Below, piece by piece: positions 26,733 through 39,691 of a DNA stretch of 64,000 nucleotides (position 1 is its first letter; the number at the start of each line of letters is the position of its first letter). The stretch lies in contig NZ_CP150274.1 in the NCBI RefSeq assembly GCF_037977055.1, forward strand, positions 1,550,001-1,614,000. The letters run 5' to 3'. The notes below the pieces were generated by a model. That model saw only the letters and a list, made by a program, of their open reading frames with translations, did no database searches and had not been told where the DNA came from. The stretch comes from Paenibacillus sp. FSL K6-1096. Lineage in GTDB: Bacteria > Bacillota > Bacilli > Paenibacillales > Paenibacillaceae. The position numbers were made by a program, and so were the translations under genes.

Positions 26733-27734
26733 ATGCATCCACTTATCATTAGCGATCCTACATTAAGAGACGGCTCTCATGCTGTGAAGCACCAGTTGAC
26801 CCGGGAGAATCTGGAGCTCTATTCACAGATGGCGGAGAAGGCAGGACTGGCCGTGCTGGAGGTGGGACATGGTAACGGTCTCGGCGCCTCCTCTCTTCAG
26901 CTTGGTGAAAGCCTGCTGTCGGATGCAGAGATGCTGTCTATTTGCCGAAGCAATCTCCGGCGTACCCTATTGTCTATCCATGTTATCCCGGGCTTTGCTA
27001 CGATTAACCGGGATTTGCAGGCTGCACTGGGGCTGGGCGTCGATATCGTGCGTGTTGCCTCCCATTGTACGGAGGCTGACCTGACGAAACGTCATATCGA
27101 ATATGTGCGCAATCAGGGCCGAACAGCCTACGGTGTTCTTATGATGTCACATATGGCACCCGCTGAGGTCTTGGGCATCGAAGCTCTAAAGATGCAGAGC
27201 TACGGTGCCCAGGCGGTCATTCTGATGGATTCGGCAGGGGCATATCTTCCGGGGGATGTGACTGCGAAGATTCAATACTTACGCAGCATTCTGGATATTC
27301 CTGTCGGCTTCCATGCGCATAACAATCTTGGCCTCGCCATCGGCAATTCGCTTGCGGCTGCTGAGGCTGGGGCAACCATACTTGACGGTACAGCACGCGG
27401 ATTCGGGGCCGGGGCTGGCAATGCCCAACTGGAAGCACTGGTGGCGGCACTGCATCATTCCGGCTGGGATACGGGAATCGAACTGTATGCCTTGCTTGAG
27501 CTAGCCGAACAAGCGGAGCTTGCCTTCGCCAAGGCTCCCAAGCTCGGCAGCATGAGTATTGTCAGCGGCATGGCCGGAGTGTTCTCAGGCTTCGTGAAGC
27601 CGGTGGAACGGATTGCCAAGGAATACCATGTCGATCCCAAAGCGGTTATGGTCGAGCTCGGACGCCGCAAGGTTGTGGCCGGGCAAGAGGACCTGATTCT
27701 TGAGGCGGCGCTAACCCTGTCACAGCAATCCTGA
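26733..27734 (+). CDS. 4-hydroxy-2-oxovalerate aldolase, DmpG/MhpE-like
   Basis: About 333 residues, HMGL-type TIM barrel. DPTLRDGSHAVKH at residues 8-20 provides the metal ligand Asp13 and catalytic His16. GFHAHNNLGLAIGNSLAAA gives ligands His194 and His196. The C-terminal helical part is the DmpG communication domain. It cleaves or forms 4-hydroxy-2-oxo acids from pyruvate and an aldehyde. AAGGAGG lies 6 nt before the ATG and inside the end of the upstream gene, with a 2-nt intergenic gap. No catechol meta-cleavage genes are nearby, so a biosynthetic role is likely. Confidence 0.9.
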   Translation: MHPLIISDPTLRDGSHAVKHQLTRENLELYSQMAEKAGLAVLEVGHGNGLGASSLQLGESLLSDAEMLSICRSNLRRTLLSIHVIPGFATINRDLQAALGLGVDIVRVASHCTEADLTKRHIEYVRNQGRTAYGVLMMSHMAPAEVLGIEALKMQSYGAQAVILMDSAGAYLPGDVTAKIQYLRSILDIPVGFHAHNNLGLAIGNSLAAAEAGATILDGTARGFGAGAGNAQLEALVAALHHSGWDTGIELYALLELAEQAELAFAKAPKLGSMSIVSGMAGVFSGFVKPVERIAKEYHVDPKAVMVELGRRKVVAGQEDLILEAALTLSQQS

Positions 27735-27754
27735 CATATCCAGAATTCATATAT

Positions 27755-27796
27755 AAAGAAGCAGGCAACTGTAATCTTCCAGCCGCCTGCTTCTTT
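27755..27796. terminator. bidirectional terminator between convergent genes
   Basis: Twelve-bp perfect arms AAAGAAGCAGGC/GCCTGCTTCTTT flank an 18-nt loop, with T-rich sequence on the plus strand and TTTATATATG on the minus strand. It lies between the aldolase and glycosyltransferase stop codons. Confidence 0.9.
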
Positions 27797-27797
27797 A

Positions 27798-28928
27798 TTA
27801 TTCTTTCCCTTGGCGCTTCTCTTCAAGCACCTGCTGTAATTCGCTTCTTTTGCCCAGCAAGACCTGATTCCCCGGCAGGTAAGCCAAGGCCTGCTCATTA
27901 TGCCGGTAAGCCTGCTGCCATTCTCCGGCGGCGGCGAAGCAGCGGCTGACCAGGACATGGGGCAGCCAGGTGTAACAGGCCTGGGAGACCGGTCGTTCTC
28001 CCGGAGGTACAGTCTGCCGGTCGATTGCCTGTAGATACCAGTAGATTGCACTCTCCCACTCCCGGCGTTCCTCGAAGAATCCGGCTATAGCGCAGCAGAC
28101 ATCTGCCTGGGGCAACCCGAAGCCAAAAGAGCGGAAGAGACTATTCAGCCTGAGCTCCGCTTCACCTAGCTCCCGGTAGCATTCTGACAACCGCAGACAA
28201 CTTGTAATCCTCTCCTCCTTGCAGCGGCTAGGCTCGCGTATTACCTGTTCATAGGAAGCAGCAGCAGCTTGATAATCCCGGGCATCGAAGCAATCATTCG
28301 CATAGTGGATGAGCAGCCTTCCTTCAGCCTTGCCTTCCTCAGCGATCCAGCGCTTTAGAATCTGCAGATTGCGTTCCGTATGAACAGCGGACGGACGATG
28401 GTCAATGCAGATGTCCGTGTTCATAGGGGAGCTTGCTCCAATAACCAACTCTTCATGGACCCGTCCCTGCCAGCGGAAAAGCCCGCGCCTAACAACACGG
28501 GGACGGCGCTCCGGATACACCGGCACAGCAGCGGGAGCAGCTTGTGAAGACTGCGGAGATAGGCGGGTCCGCAACCAGATCACTTCTACCCCCTCTTGCT
28601 CCTGTGCAAGCTGCTGCTTCAGCCGGGCCAGCTTCACAGCTTCCGGCGCGGTCAGTAGCTCATCCGCATCCATCCAGATGACATAAGGCATCGTCGCCTG
28701 CTCGTAGGAATAGTTGCGGGCGGCTGCGAAATCCTCATCCCACGGATACGCAAATACCTTCTCCGTATACCAGCCTGCCACTGTAACTGTCCTATCTGTT
28801 GATCCTGTATCCACAATAATAATCTCATCCATCAGGTCTCTGACCGAATCCAGACAACGTCCTAAGACAGTTTCTTCATTCTTCACAATCATACACAGAC
28901 TGAACAGACCCTGCTGTTCTGCTTCCAT
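27798..28928 (-). CDS. family 2 glycosyltransferase with C-terminal TPR-like repeats
   Basis: About 376 residues. The GT-A domain begins FSLCMIVKNEETVLGRCLDS, with IIIVDTGSTDRT and the metal-binding WMDADEL. The second half is helical with TPR-like repeats. This is the SunS-like architecture, common in Firmicute glycan and glycoprotein clusters. The GTG at 28931 and ATG at 28928 are adjacent; the ATG is 8 nt from AGGAGG. It shares clear similarity with two glycosyltransferases at 52.9-54.6 and 58.0-59.1 kb, so the three probably act in one glycan pathway. Confidence 0.88.
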   Translation of the reverse strand: MEAEQQGLFSLCMIVKNEETVLGRCLDSVRDLMDEIIIVDTGSTDRTVTVAGWYTEKVFAYPWDEDFAAARNYSYEQATMPYVIWMDADELLTAPEAVKLARLKQQLAQEQEGVEVIWLRTRLSPQSSQAAPAAVPVYPERRPRVVRRGLFRWQGRVHEELVIGASSPMNTDICIDHRPSAVHTERNLQILKRWIAEEGKAEGRLLIHYANDCFDARDYQAAAASYEQVIREPSRCKEERITSCLRLSECYRELGEAELRLNSLFRSFGFGLPQADVCCAIAGFFEERREWESAIYWYLQAIDRQTVPPGERPVSQACYTWLPHVLVSRCFAAAGEWQQAYRHNEQALAYLPGNQVLLGKRSELQQVLEEKRQGKE

Positions 28929-29025
28929 CACTTACGCCTCCTGAGAATGATCCGATATACTTAAAGAAGCCATCCCGTGAAGGATGGCCTTAAACTGCTT
29001 ATAAGTGAAGCCGATCCTTCGAGGA

Positions 29026-30282
<1,257 letters not shown>

Positions 30283-30314
30283 TTACAGATTTGGATTTCA
30301 TTCCAGTATGCGCC

Positions 30315-30352
30315 GGGAATCATGCTAAATCTGCATGATCAGCGTGATTCCC
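30315..30352. other. leader hairpin between rfbA-like gene and collagen gene
   Basis: Arms GGGAATCATGCT and AGCGTGATTCCC (one G-T mismatch) enclose a 14-nt loop, 48 bp upstream of the collagen-like start. No T-run follows on the minus strand, so a 5'-leader structure is more likely than a terminator. The remaining 30268-30515 spacer shows no gene. Confidence 0.5.
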
Positions 30353-30515
30353 TGGTCAGCAGCATACTTAATGATTACTATAGTAGTATTCATACATAGA
30401 GGTTTGGTGTGGACTTAGTGGATGGCCTCGTCAGAATGGGCTTCATCCCCATCCGCCAAGTATCTCTGCTCTGTGAATACCACTATATGCGCCAAGTCCG
30501 GAATGTGTCCGTTGG

Positions 30516-31391
30516 TCAAGCCGGATTATCCTCTGCTATGCTTGACAAGTATTGCCCGTAGGCCAGCTTGCGCAGCGGCCTTGCCAGCTCCAGAAGCTGC
30601 TCCCTCGAGATGTACCCTTTATTGAAAGCAATCTCTTCAATGCACGCCACGTACAGCCCTTGCCGCTTCTGGACCGTCTCCACCAGATTGGCAGCCTCCA
30701 GCAATGAATCCGGCGTCCCGGTATCCAGCCAGGCCATTCCCCGGCCGAATAACTCCACGTTCAGTTGGCCTCTGCTTAAATACTCCTGGTTAACATCCGT
30801 AATCTCGATTTCACCGCGCCGAGAAGGCTTAATATGTCTTGCAATCTCCACCACCAGCTGGTCATAGAAATACAAGCCTGGCACTGCATAATGGGAGCGG
30901 GGATACAACGGCTTCTCCTCCAGTGCAACCACTTTGCCCGTGCTGTCAAATTCTACAACGCCATAAGCAGAAGGATCTTGTACCCGGCAGCCGAAGATCG
31001 TGGCGCCCTCCTTCTGCCGGACGGCTCGCTCCAGAATAGAGCTGAAGCTCTGTCCATAGAAGATGTTGTCGCCCAGAATCATGCACACCTGATCTGCTCC
31101 AATGAATTCTTCTCCGATCAGGAACGCCTCGGCAAGTCCGCGCGGCTGCTCCTGCACTGCATATTGGAAGGACAGGCCAAGCTGCCCGCCGTTGCCGAGA
31201 AGATCCTGGAACAGCCGGATGTCTCTCCCGGTGGAGATAATCAGGATATCCCGGATGCCTGCCAGCATTAAGACAGACAGAGGATAATAAATCATCGGCT
31301 TGTCATATACCGGCAGAATCTGCTTGGAGATCGACTTCGTCAGCGGATGCAGTCTCGTCCCCGAGCCGCCCGCCAGAATAATTCCCTTCAT
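30516..31391 (-). CDS. rfbA: glucose-1-phosphate thymidylyltransferase
   Basis: A 291-residue nucleotidyltransferase of the expected RmlA length. The activation loop [11 protein letters not shown] is at residues 8-18, Lys23-type [18 protein letters not shown] follows, then ILGDNIFYG and the EEKP motif. RmlA makes dTDP-glucose, the precursor of dTDP-rhamnose and other deoxysugars. No rfbB, rfbC or rfbD gene is nearby. Its place among collagen-like genes suggests it supplies deoxyhexoses for their glycosylation, as rhamnose does for B. anthracis BclA. GGGAGG precedes the ATG. Confidence 0.9.
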   Translation of the reverse strand: MKGIILAGGSGTRLHPLTKSISKQILPVYDKPMIYYPLSVLMLAGIRDILIISTGRDIRLFQDLLGNGGQLGLSFQYAVQEQPRGLAEAFLIGEEFIGADQVCMILGDNIFYGQSFSSILERAVRQKEGATIFGCRVQDPSAYGVVEFDSTGKVVALEEKPLYPRSHYAVPGLYFYDQLVVEIARHIKPSRRGEIEITDVNQEYLSRGQLNVELFGRGMAWLDTGTPDSLLEAANLVETVQKRQGLYVACIEEIAFNKGYISREQLLELARPLRKLAYGQYLSSIAEDNPA

Positions 31392-31426
31392 CCGTCCAGC
31401 CTCCCAGTTCTAATCATTTCTGAAGA

Positions 31427-31459
31427 CAATCCCCGCGGTTTCAGGAACCACAAGGATTG
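31427..31459 (-). terminator. terminator of collagen module copy 1
   Basis: CAATCCC...GGATTG outer arms with inner GGTT/AACC. It is the counterpart of the better-paired hairpin at 35989-36021; one mutation weakens the outer stem. Confidence 0.55.
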
Positions 31460-31494
31460 ATCTAAGCACTTCTTGTGCAGCGGGTATCCTCGCT

Positions 31495-32163
31495 TTATTT
31501 ACTTTGCAGTTTGTAGGCTCCGTTGGTGAGGGAATAGAACAGCGGCTGATTCTCAGCTTCAGGCGGAAGGTCAAAGGTGCGGACAGTAAGGTCATTCACG
31601 CTTACCGTGTATATATGTCTGGTTCCAATCACGACCACATAATGGCTGTCCCTCGTGAATTTGATTCCACCCTGAAACTTGTAAGCCGTCATGGGGACGG
31701 TTCGTAAGGTCTTATAGCTGGTCGAAGAGTCAGGGCCCTGAATGCATATCCACTGTTCATCTGGGGATAGCACCATGGAAAATTGATCGGGTACACCACT
31801 ATAGATTTTTTGCCCAGTGCTATTTAACAAAACGATATTATATGACTTGTCGAGGTATACCCAGACCAATATATAAGAATCACCATTGCTTAATTGAAGT
31901 AAACCGGTAGATATACTATCTAGCCTAGAATAAGAGTAAATACCAAAATCCTCAATATTAGCAACATAGTAGTATACACTTTCATTATTGAAGACGTATC
32001 TGCTGTCGGGAGACACCGCCGAGAAGAGAACATGCGAATTCAGGGCCAGCGGTTCGCTCATATGCTTGTTCAGCAAGTCATAGACCAGGACCTGTGGACT
32101 TGATCCATCCGGGATGAAGAGATACCTCTGATCAGGTGTTAATAACAGTTCCGCTTCCCACAA
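31495..32163 (-). pseudogene. detached beta-propeller remnant of the A-type collagen gene
   Basis: This 222-codon frame aligns with the C-terminal half of the intact A' protein (36055-38376): [20 protein letters not shown] against [20 protein letters not shown], and the shared end [12 protein letters not shown]. It lacks a ribosome-binding site and overlaps the upstream collagen frame by 32 nt in a different phase. Comparison with A' shows about 90 codons missing at the junction near 32150. It is most likely untranslated debris, unless reached by frameshifting. Confidence 0.75.
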
Positions 32164-33391
32164 CCTCTGCAGCCAAATAGCGTTGCCTGACGATTATCCC
32201 AGCACCAGTAGCATTCGGTACATCAACATCAGGATTGAACTGCACCTGAATATCATAGACTCCCGATCCAGATCCGGGGGTATGCATCAGGTTGAACGAG
32301 AATGGAAAAGTGCGGGTGAATAATAAATTATTGGAGTCCGCTTGTTGGAGAATTGTCCGGAAGTCAAATCTGCGGATCACCTCGCTGTTGTAGCGAACAT
32401 AAATATAAAGAGCGAGTTGTGCGACTACATCACCCGGGAAATTGTAATCAGAGAAGCCGAGATATCCCTGTAGCTGTACGTGTTGTCCTGCCTTAGTCGT
32501 CAAAGCGTCCAGATAGGTAACAGTAACAGTTGGTGTATTATAAAAAGAAATATGATCTATACCGCCAAAATAATAATACAAGGGAGGGGGAACAGGCTCA
32601 CCTGTAGCTCCAGTTGCACCTGTAGCTCCTGCCGGACCCGCCGGGCCTTTACCGCCAGTTCCTGTTGGTCCCTGCGCGCCCTCTGGACCCTCAGGACCCT
32701 GCGGGCCTTGCGATCCCTTCACACTGTACCCTGTCGTGCCTGTTACCGCTATGCCGGTGGCACCCGTTGGGCCGATTCCGGTGTTTCCCGTCATCCCGGT
32801 CGGACCCGTCGGACCATGGCCTGCTGCGCCAGTGACAATGGCGGGAGGCCCAGGTTCACCTGTCTCTCCTGTCGGACCGGTCGATCCGTAGCCTGTCGCC
32901 CCCGTCATACCCTTCTTACCGGAACCGCCGCCATCGCCCAACCGACCCTGGGTCCCCGTTGTTCCTGTCGGTCCGGTTGGTCCGGTCAGTCCTGCCGCAG
33001 TTCTACCTGTATTCACAGAAGCAATCCCTGCCACAGCTCTGCCTATAGAGGGATGGGCCTTGACATTAATATAGCTGACTATCCGGGCCCGGATCGTGTA
33101 GGCATACGTTCCCGGATATGCCGGATGGTTGACCGTCACCTGTATTGTTCTGACGGTCTCCTCCGCTCCGGTATGGGACAGTGTAACCAATTGAGTCTGC
33201 AATACATTGCCGGAGAGCATTGTTTCCAATTCTACCCGCAGTAAGGATGGACCGGAAGTGACTCCCTGGAAAACGACAGGGATCTGGAACGTGACATACG
33301 CCTGGGACTGCACTGCGACAATCTCAAGCGTCTCCGCCAGGTGAACAGCCGGTCCTGCCGTCCCCAAGGGAAGAGTGGTTAAATTCGACAT
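32132..33391 (-). CDS. collagen-like protein A, truncated copy (lost beta-propeller)
   Basis: A 419-residue protein. Residues 1-133 are the N-domain ([19 protein letters not shown]), about 134-272 are Gly-X-Y repeats with Gly-Pro-Thr and Gly-Thr-Thr triplets, and 275-412 are a beta-sandwich C-domain. The first 270 residues are nearly identical to A' at 36055-38376. After [11 protein letters not shown] the reading frame shifts and ends in TVINT, where A' continues into a 350-residue propeller. AAAGGCGGTG precedes the ATG. The protein may still trimerise. Confidence 0.8.
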   Translation of the reverse strand: MSNLTTLPLGTAGPAVHLAETLEIVAVQSQAYVTFQIPVVFQGVTSGPSLLRVELETMLSGNVLQTQLVTLSHTGAEETVRTIQVTVNHPAYPGTYAYTIRARIVSYINVKAHPSIGRAVAGIASVNTGRTAAGLTGPTGPTGTTGTQGRLGDGGGSGKKGMTGATGYGSTGPTGETGEPGPPAIVTGAAGHGPTGPTGMTGNTGIGPTGATGIAVTGTTGYSVKGSQGPQGPEGPEGAQGPTGTGGKGPAGPAGATGATGATGEPVPPPLYYYFGGIDHISFYNTPTVTVTYLDALTTKAGQHVQLQGYLGFSDYNFPGDVVAQLALYIYVRYNSEVIRRFDFRTILQQADSNNLLFTRTFPFSFNLMHTPGSGSGVYDIQVQFNPDVDVPNATGAGIIVRQRYLAAEVVGSGTVINT

Positions 33392-33422
33392 AATTTCACC
33401 GCCTTTTATATTTACTGCAACA

Positions 33423-34625
33423 TCAGAGGGTATTCGGTATTACTGTAGCCGTTAAAATAACTGTCTTTGGTAAAACACTCCATTGAGCCTGAGGGGCAGC
33501 AGTAACCGAAAAATGTAACTTGAGAGTGGTCGATGACCCATCATAAATATAGTAAATTGGAATTGCAATTTCTCTACTGTAATAGAAGGAACCAATATGA
33601 TACCAATAATCAGTGTAATCATACAGTCCTTTATCATCAGAATCTTTAAGAGTGATTGTTATTCCAGCTCCAAGAGAGTCCATATTAGAAGTCTCGATAG
33701 ATGAAGTTAAAGAAAAATCCACAATCCCCTCTACCAGCCAACGCCCCTCACTAGGATCTATTTCCAGAGTCGCAGTAAAAGCTTCATCAATTTGTGACGA
33801 TAGAATGGTGTAGGTCAATGTTGGAATGAACGCTTCATTCGCAGCCGCCCCTGTTAGCCCTGTGGCACCCTCTGGTCCAGGATCCCCTTTCTCACCACTT
33901 CCCTCGGGACCGGTGAAGCCTGTGGGACCGGTTGAACCGTCGGGACCCGTGTCCCCTATAATTACTAAACCGGTGGCTCCAATGGCCCCTATACCTGTAG
34001 GTCCTGTCGCACCTGAAATTCCTATTCCCGTTGCCCCGGTCATTCCGGTGAGGCCAGGAAATGCTGCATAGCTAGTTTCCCCTCTTGGTCCTGTGGGGCC
34101 TGTGAGGCCGGTCGGGCCGGTAGCCGCCGCGAATCCAGCCGCCCCCCTTCCCCCTGATCCTCCCGAAATTCCGGTTTTTCCGGTGAGGCCAGTGGGTCCT
34201 GTTGGTCCTGGAGGACCTATAGGGCCGTTGAAAATCACAGGGCCTGGTCCCGAACCGATCAGAGGAGAGGCGACCCGGATATCCGAAGCGATATTCTCAG
34301 AATGGAGCAGCTTCATTCTGAGCTCGTATTGATGAATGCCTGCGGGCAGTTCATCACCAAATCTAACCGTAGCTTCAGTCTGAATCATTCCGGCGGCCAA
34401 GGCTGTGGATTCGATTGACACATCACGCGTTTCAACCTGCGCGTTCCCCCTCCACAGCTCAACATTCAAGTGCACATGATAATAACCGGGGGATTGGATA
34501 TCCAGCAGCAAGGGAATCAATAGCTCTACTTCCGCAGATGCATATGGCTGTTCCACGTCAGTCAGGATATCCGTAAGCACCAACATATTTCCGCCCCCGA
34601 GAGGAAGCGAAGAATAGATAGTCAT
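33423..34625 (-). CDS. collagen-like protein B, copy 1
   Basis: About 400 residues. The N-domain (1-130) has [18 protein letters not shown] and a beta-rich body. The collagen region spans about 131-262 ([20 protein letters not shown] and so on) with several GIG/IG interruptions. The C-domain spans about 263-400. The frame opens with a TTG touching AAAGGAG, and the ATG three codons later (34625) has ideal 9-nt spacing. Its paralogue is B' at 38408. It probably belongs to the same spore-surface family. Confidence 0.85.
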   Translation of the reverse strand: MTIYSSLPLGGGNMLVLTDILTDVEQPYASAEVELLIPLLLDIQSPGYYHVHLNVELWRGNAQVETRDVSIESTALAAGMIQTEATVRFGDELPAGIHQYELRMKLLHSENIASDIRVASPLIGSGPGPVIFNGPIGPPGPTGPTGLTGKTGISGGSGGRGAAGFAAATGPTGLTGPTGPRGETSYAAFPGLTGMTGATGIGISGATGPTGIGAIGATGLVIIGDTGPDGSTGPTGFTGPEGSGEKGDPGPEGATGLTGAAANEAFIPTLTYTILSSQIDEAFTATLEIDPSEGRWLVEGIVDFSLTSSIETSNMDSLGAGITITLKDSDDKGLYDYTDYWYHIGSFYYSREIAIPIYYIYDGSSTTLKLHFSVTAAPQAQWSVLPKTVILTATVIPNTL

Positions 34626-34689
34626 TTTTTTCAACTCCTTTATTTCTCAGATGCTATTGCTCTATTGCAGCTTTTACAGATCGTTAGCA

Positions 34690-35928
34690 TCAGTTCCTTT
34701 TCTGAAATACTTTCGCCGTGGCGAAGAATGTTTTATAGCTGATAGTAGTACCGTCAGATAACTGTCTAGCATCAACAAACAGACTATAGGTGTGTAAGCC
34801 CATCGTCGGATTCTCATCAATGGCATAGAAAGCCAGTGACTCATCAGAAGGAATATTGTATTGATATATTGCATTATCGCCATACTCTAGATACTTTGCC
34901 CACGTAAATAAACTGGCTGGAGGCGGAAGATTCGAACCATCACGATACACCCGATATAGAACACTGTTCGTGTATTTATGATCAGCGGGATTCTCGAAGC
35001 TAATCTGTAAAGTGCCCGATATCACTACACATTGATCGGGTGAGGTAATCTGTAAAGGAGGGAGCTGGCCCACTATATCACCAGTGCCTTCTGTAGGGCT
35101 GCTCAACAGGAGATCATTACTCACAACAATCGGTAATGCCCGGCTGGGCCCGGTCGCACCCGTTAGACCGGTTGGACCCGTATCTCCGGTAACCCATGAA
35201 TCAGGACCTGTATCCCCGGTCACGCCTCTTGCTCCCGTCGTCCCTGTCGGTCCCTGCGGGCCATATCCGGTCATCCCGCTAGCTCCAATTCCGGTCATTC
35301 CGGTTGGACCGGCAGGTCCGATCCCGTCAGGTCCCGTAACGCCGGTTGCCCCTGTCACGCCTCCAATTGCCACAATCACACCGGTCGGGCCAGTGGGGCC
35401 CTTGGGGCCCTTCACGCCTTGGATGGCAGCGCCGGTTGTTCCCGTTGGACCGGTGCTTCCGGTCGGACCTTTAGGTCCCTTCGTCCCCCGTGGACCTTGC
35501 GGACCCGTCGGCCCTGGCGGACCCACCTCAACCTCGTCCGCCGCCACTCCCTGGACGGAGACTGCCGGGAGTCCGGCCAGCGGATTCACCGCAATATTCT
35601 GGAATGACAGAACCTGAAGCTCCAGTTCAAAGGACTGTCCGCCTTGACCGAAGCTGCCTGCAATCCTTGCATTCACATCTGCAATAAGTGTCTCCCCGGC
35701 ATCGCCGCTGCCGATATAAGGCTCGGTAAGGGTATGGATGATATCTCCATCCTTCAGCACCGATAACTCGACGATCAGATGATAATTGCCGGTCACCACC
35801 GGCTTGAACGATAGCGGCAGACTGAAATCAATCTGGAAAGAGGGATGACTCTCCTCCAGCAATACCGGACTCGCCAGCCGGATGGCCGGTCCCGGACTTC
35901 CCAGTTGCACCGGAATTAATGCTGACAT
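34690..35928 (-). CDS. collagen-like protein C, copy 1
   Basis: A 412-residue protein. The N-domain (1-135) starts [20 protein letters not shown], and the collagen region is about 137-272 with interruptions such as GATGIVIVAIGG-type breaks. The C-domain spans about 275-412 ([16 protein letters not shown]). GAAGGG lies 10 nt before the ATG, with a leader (GAAGGGTTGTGTTCA) identical to that of C'. It is first of the A-B-C module in transcription order, so the module probably reads C, B, A. Confidence 0.85.
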   Translation of the reverse strand: MSALIPVQLGSPGPAIRLASPVLLEESHPSFQIDFSLPLSFKPVVTGNYHLIVELSVLKDGDIIHTLTEPYIGSGDAGETLIADVNARIAGSFGQGGQSFELELQVLSFQNIAVNPLAGLPAVSVQGVAADEVEVGPPGPTGPQGPRGTKGPKGPTGSTGPTGTTGAAIQGVKGPKGPTGPTGVIVAIGGVTGATGVTGPDGIGPAGPTGMTGIGASGMTGYGPQGPTGTTGARGVTGDTGPDSWVTGDTGPTGLTGATGPSRALPIVVSNDLLLSSPTEGTGDIVGQLPPLQITSPDQCVVISGTLQISFENPADHKYTNSVLYRVYRDGSNLPPPASLFTWAKYLEYGDNAIYQYNIPSDESLAFYAIDENPTMGLHTYSLFVDARQLSDGTTISYKTFFATAKVFQKRN

Positions 35929-35988
35929 CTGAACACAACCCTTCTATAACTTAATCATTCGCCTTGTCCCTTTGGTATGAAATGAAGA

Positions 35989-36021
35989 CAATCCCCGCGG
36001 TTTCAGGAACCACAGGGATTG
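35989..36021 (-). terminator. terminator of collagen module copy 2
   Basis: CAATCCC/GGGATTG outer arms and GGTT/AACC inner arms, followed on the minus strand by GTCTTCATTTC. It lies about 35 bp beyond the A' stop and 60 bp upstream of C. Confidence 0.65.
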
Positions 36022-36054
36022 CTCTAAGCACTTCCCATGTGCTCTTATCTTGCT

Positions 36055-38376
36055 TTATTTACTCTGCGTTTTGTAGGCTCCGTTAGTGAGGGAGTAAGAT
36101 AGCGGTTGATCGGCAGGATCAGTTGGAAGGTCAAAGGATAGGACTGGGAAAAATTCCCCTTCTAATTCTATGGCGTAAACATGCTGGGTTCCGATTACGA
36201 TGACATAACGGCTATCCCTGGTAAAACTCAGCCCGCCCGGTACGGCAACCTCATTTAATGTAATTGTATTCCCAAAATTTAGCGTACTTGTATTCCTTAT
36301 TACTATTTTCGCACCGTCTTGGGCACACAACCATTGGTCATCTGGTGAGATAGCCATGCTTCTTAATTGATCATGTTGCTGCAAATATATTCTAAGCACA
36401 CTTCCATCTGGAAGAACACGTATGACAAAGTCTCCCAGAATACCGTCTAAGGAACATAATATGAACATAACTCCATTACTCAACAGCTTAATTCCCCACG
36501 GAGTAGCATCAGGGGTAGTTACGATGCCATTGTTATTGAAGTCTCCAATCTTGGAGTAAGCGTAGAGAATGCCTTGAAGTCCAGGTGTAAACCTTACCTC
36601 CGTACTGTCATTAGAGACCACAAGAGGATTTATAGATCCTGGAGAAGACGCATGCTCAATAGGTTCATAGGCTCCATTGAAAATATTACGGGTAATCGCC
36701 CCGGTTGCGACCTCATAGGCATGAACCTGGCCTGAATCAACATAGAAGAAGACAAACTTGCTATCTGGAGAAGCAGCCGAAAATAGAACCTTCGTTGTCA
36801 AATTCAAATTTCGGACGAAACGCCTGTTCACCACATCATAGATCTGAACTAGGGGAGTGGATTCATCCGAGATGAACAGATATTTCTTATCTGGAGTCAG
36901 CAACATATCTGCTGCTTGCATGTCCTGATTCAGATCTACTCCCCAGCCCACAGCTTGTGCATTGGTGTCAAACTGATATAACCTATCTTGCACCGCGAAG
37001 TAAATAATTCCGCCATCTGATGCCGCAAAGGCAGCCATCAGCGGAGAGCGAATATTGGGGTCCATTGCTTTCAAATGAATGGGACCGCCCAAAGCGTTAA
37101 AGATCTGAACCCCACCATTAGCAAGGAAATAAACATCTTCATCTTGAAAATAGGGGGCCCCGCTTCCTAATGCCTCTGCCGCAAGATATCGGTCCTCCAC
37201 TGTAAGCGGGAAGCCAGGTACAGTAATATTCGTGTAAGCTTGTATAGAATACTCTGCCTCTTCAAGGTCAGGGGTGTGGATAAGGCTAAACGGGAATTCC
37301 ACACTTGCCCTTTGCCCGGGGTCAGATATGCCGCTCCCGTAACCCTGGACTATAGTCTGGAAGTCTAGCCAGCGGAAAGGTGCATTACGGTAAATAATAT
37401 TAATTGTGAACGGAATTCTTACAGCGTCTGCGTGTGGAAGATAGGTGACACTGACATTCCCCTGTAGTAGAACACGTTGCCCAGGCTTAGTCTGCACAGA
37501 ATTCACGGTGAGAATCGTTTGTGGATCAGTGGTCAATGGCTGTGGGCCCGTAAGATGTTGATATTGGACCGGGTATACTGTTGCACCTGTAGCTCCAGTT
37601 GCACCTGTAGCTCCTGCCGGACCCGCCGGGCCTTTACCACCAGTTCCTGTTGTTCCCTGCGCGCCCTCTGGACCCTCAGGACCCTGCGGGCCTTGCGATC
37701 CCTTCACACTGTACCCTGTCGTGCCTGTTACCGCTATGCCGGTGGCACCCGTTGGGCCGATTCCGGTGTTTCCCGTCGTCCCGGTCGGGCCAGTTGGACC
37801 ATAGCCTACAGGGCCAGTGACAATGGCGGGGGGACCAGGTTCACCTGTCTCTCCTGTCGGACCGGTCGCTCCGTAGCCTGTCGCCCCCGTCATACCCTTA
37901 TTACCGGGATTGCCGCCATCGCCCAACCGACCCTGGGTCCCCGTTGTTCCTGTCGGTCCGGTTGGTCCGGTCAGTCCTGACGCAGCTCTAGGTGTATCCA
38001 CAGAAGCAATCCCTGCCACGGCTCTGCCTATAGATGGATGGGCCTTGACGTTAATATAGCTGACGATCCGGACCCGGATCGTGTAGGCATACGTTCCCGG
38101 ATATGCCGGATGGTTGACCGTCACCTGCATTGTTCTCACGGTCTCCTCCGCTCCGGTATGGGACAGTGTAACCAATTGAGTCTGCAATACATTGCCGGAG
38201 AGCATTGTTTCCAATTCTACCCGCAGCAAGGATGGACCGGAAGTGACTCCCTGGAAGACGACAGGGATCTGGAACGTGACATGCGCCTGGGGCTGCGCTG
38301 CAACAATCTCAAGCGTCTCCGCCAGGTGAACAGCCGGTCCTGCCGTCCCCAAGGGAAGAGTGGTTAAATTCGACAT
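36055..38376 (-). CDS. collagen-like protein A' with C-terminal beta-propeller
   Basis: A 773-residue protein: N-domain 1-133, collagen triplets about 134-270, beta-sandwich about 272-415, and a C-terminal propeller about 420-773. The propeller repeats read like YVTN blades: [59 protein letters not shown]. Collagen stalk plus propeller head is an unusual pairing; the head may bind a ligand or another coat protein. AAAGGCGGTG precedes the ATG. This is the intact reference for the broken A copy at 31495-33391. Confidence 0.85.
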   Translation of the reverse strand: MSNLTTLPLGTAGPAVHLAETLEIVAAQPQAHVTFQIPVVFQGVTSGPSLLRVELETMLSGNVLQTQLVTLSHTGAEETVRTMQVTVNHPAYPGTYAYTIRVRIVSYINVKAHPSIGRAVAGIASVDTPRAASGLTGPTGPTGTTGTQGRLGDGGNPGNKGMTGATGYGATGPTGETGEPGPPAIVTGPVGYGPTGPTGTTGNTGIGPTGATGIAVTGTTGYSVKGSQGPQGPEGPEGAQGTTGTGGKGPAGPAGATGATGATGATVYPVQYQHLTGPQPLTTDPQTILTVNSVQTKPGQRVLLQGNVSVTYLPHADAVRIPFTINIIYRNAPFRWLDFQTIVQGYGSGISDPGQRASVEFPFSLIHTPDLEEAEYSIQAYTNITVPGFPLTVEDRYLAAEALGSGAPYFQDEDVYFLANGGVQIFNALGGPIHLKAMDPNIRSPLMAAFAASDGGIIYFAVQDRLYQFDTNAQAVGWGVDLNQDMQAADMLLTPDKKYLFISDESTPLVQIYDVVNRRFVRNLNLTTKVLFSAASPDSKFVFFYVDSGQVHAYEVATGAITRNIFNGAYEPIEHASSPGSINPLVVSNDSTEVRFTPGLQGILYAYSKIGDFNNNGIVTTPDATPWGIKLLSNGVMFILCSLDGILGDFVIRVLPDGSVLRIYLQQHDQLRSMAISPDDQWLCAQDGAKIVIRNTSTLNFGNTITLNEVAVPGGLSFTRDSRYVIVIGTQHVYAIELEGEFFPVLSFDLPTDPADQPLSYSLTNGAYKTQSK

Positions 38377-38407
38377 AATTTCACCGCCTTTTATATTTAC
38401 TGCAATA

Positions 38408-39649
<1,242 letters not shown>

Positions 39650-39691
39650 TCAGATGCTTGTTACTCTAACCCGGCTTCACGATGGATAGCA

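Larger units (their letters stand above)
31421..35936 (-). repeat. tandem A-B-C collagen module, copy 1
   Basis: This segment carries the same gene order (A, B, C), leaders and terminator as 35982-40930. The boundary is seen in the near-identical sequence gaagacaatccccgcggttt at 31422 and 35984. Copy 1 is shorter because of a deletion in its A gene. Confidence 0.85.
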
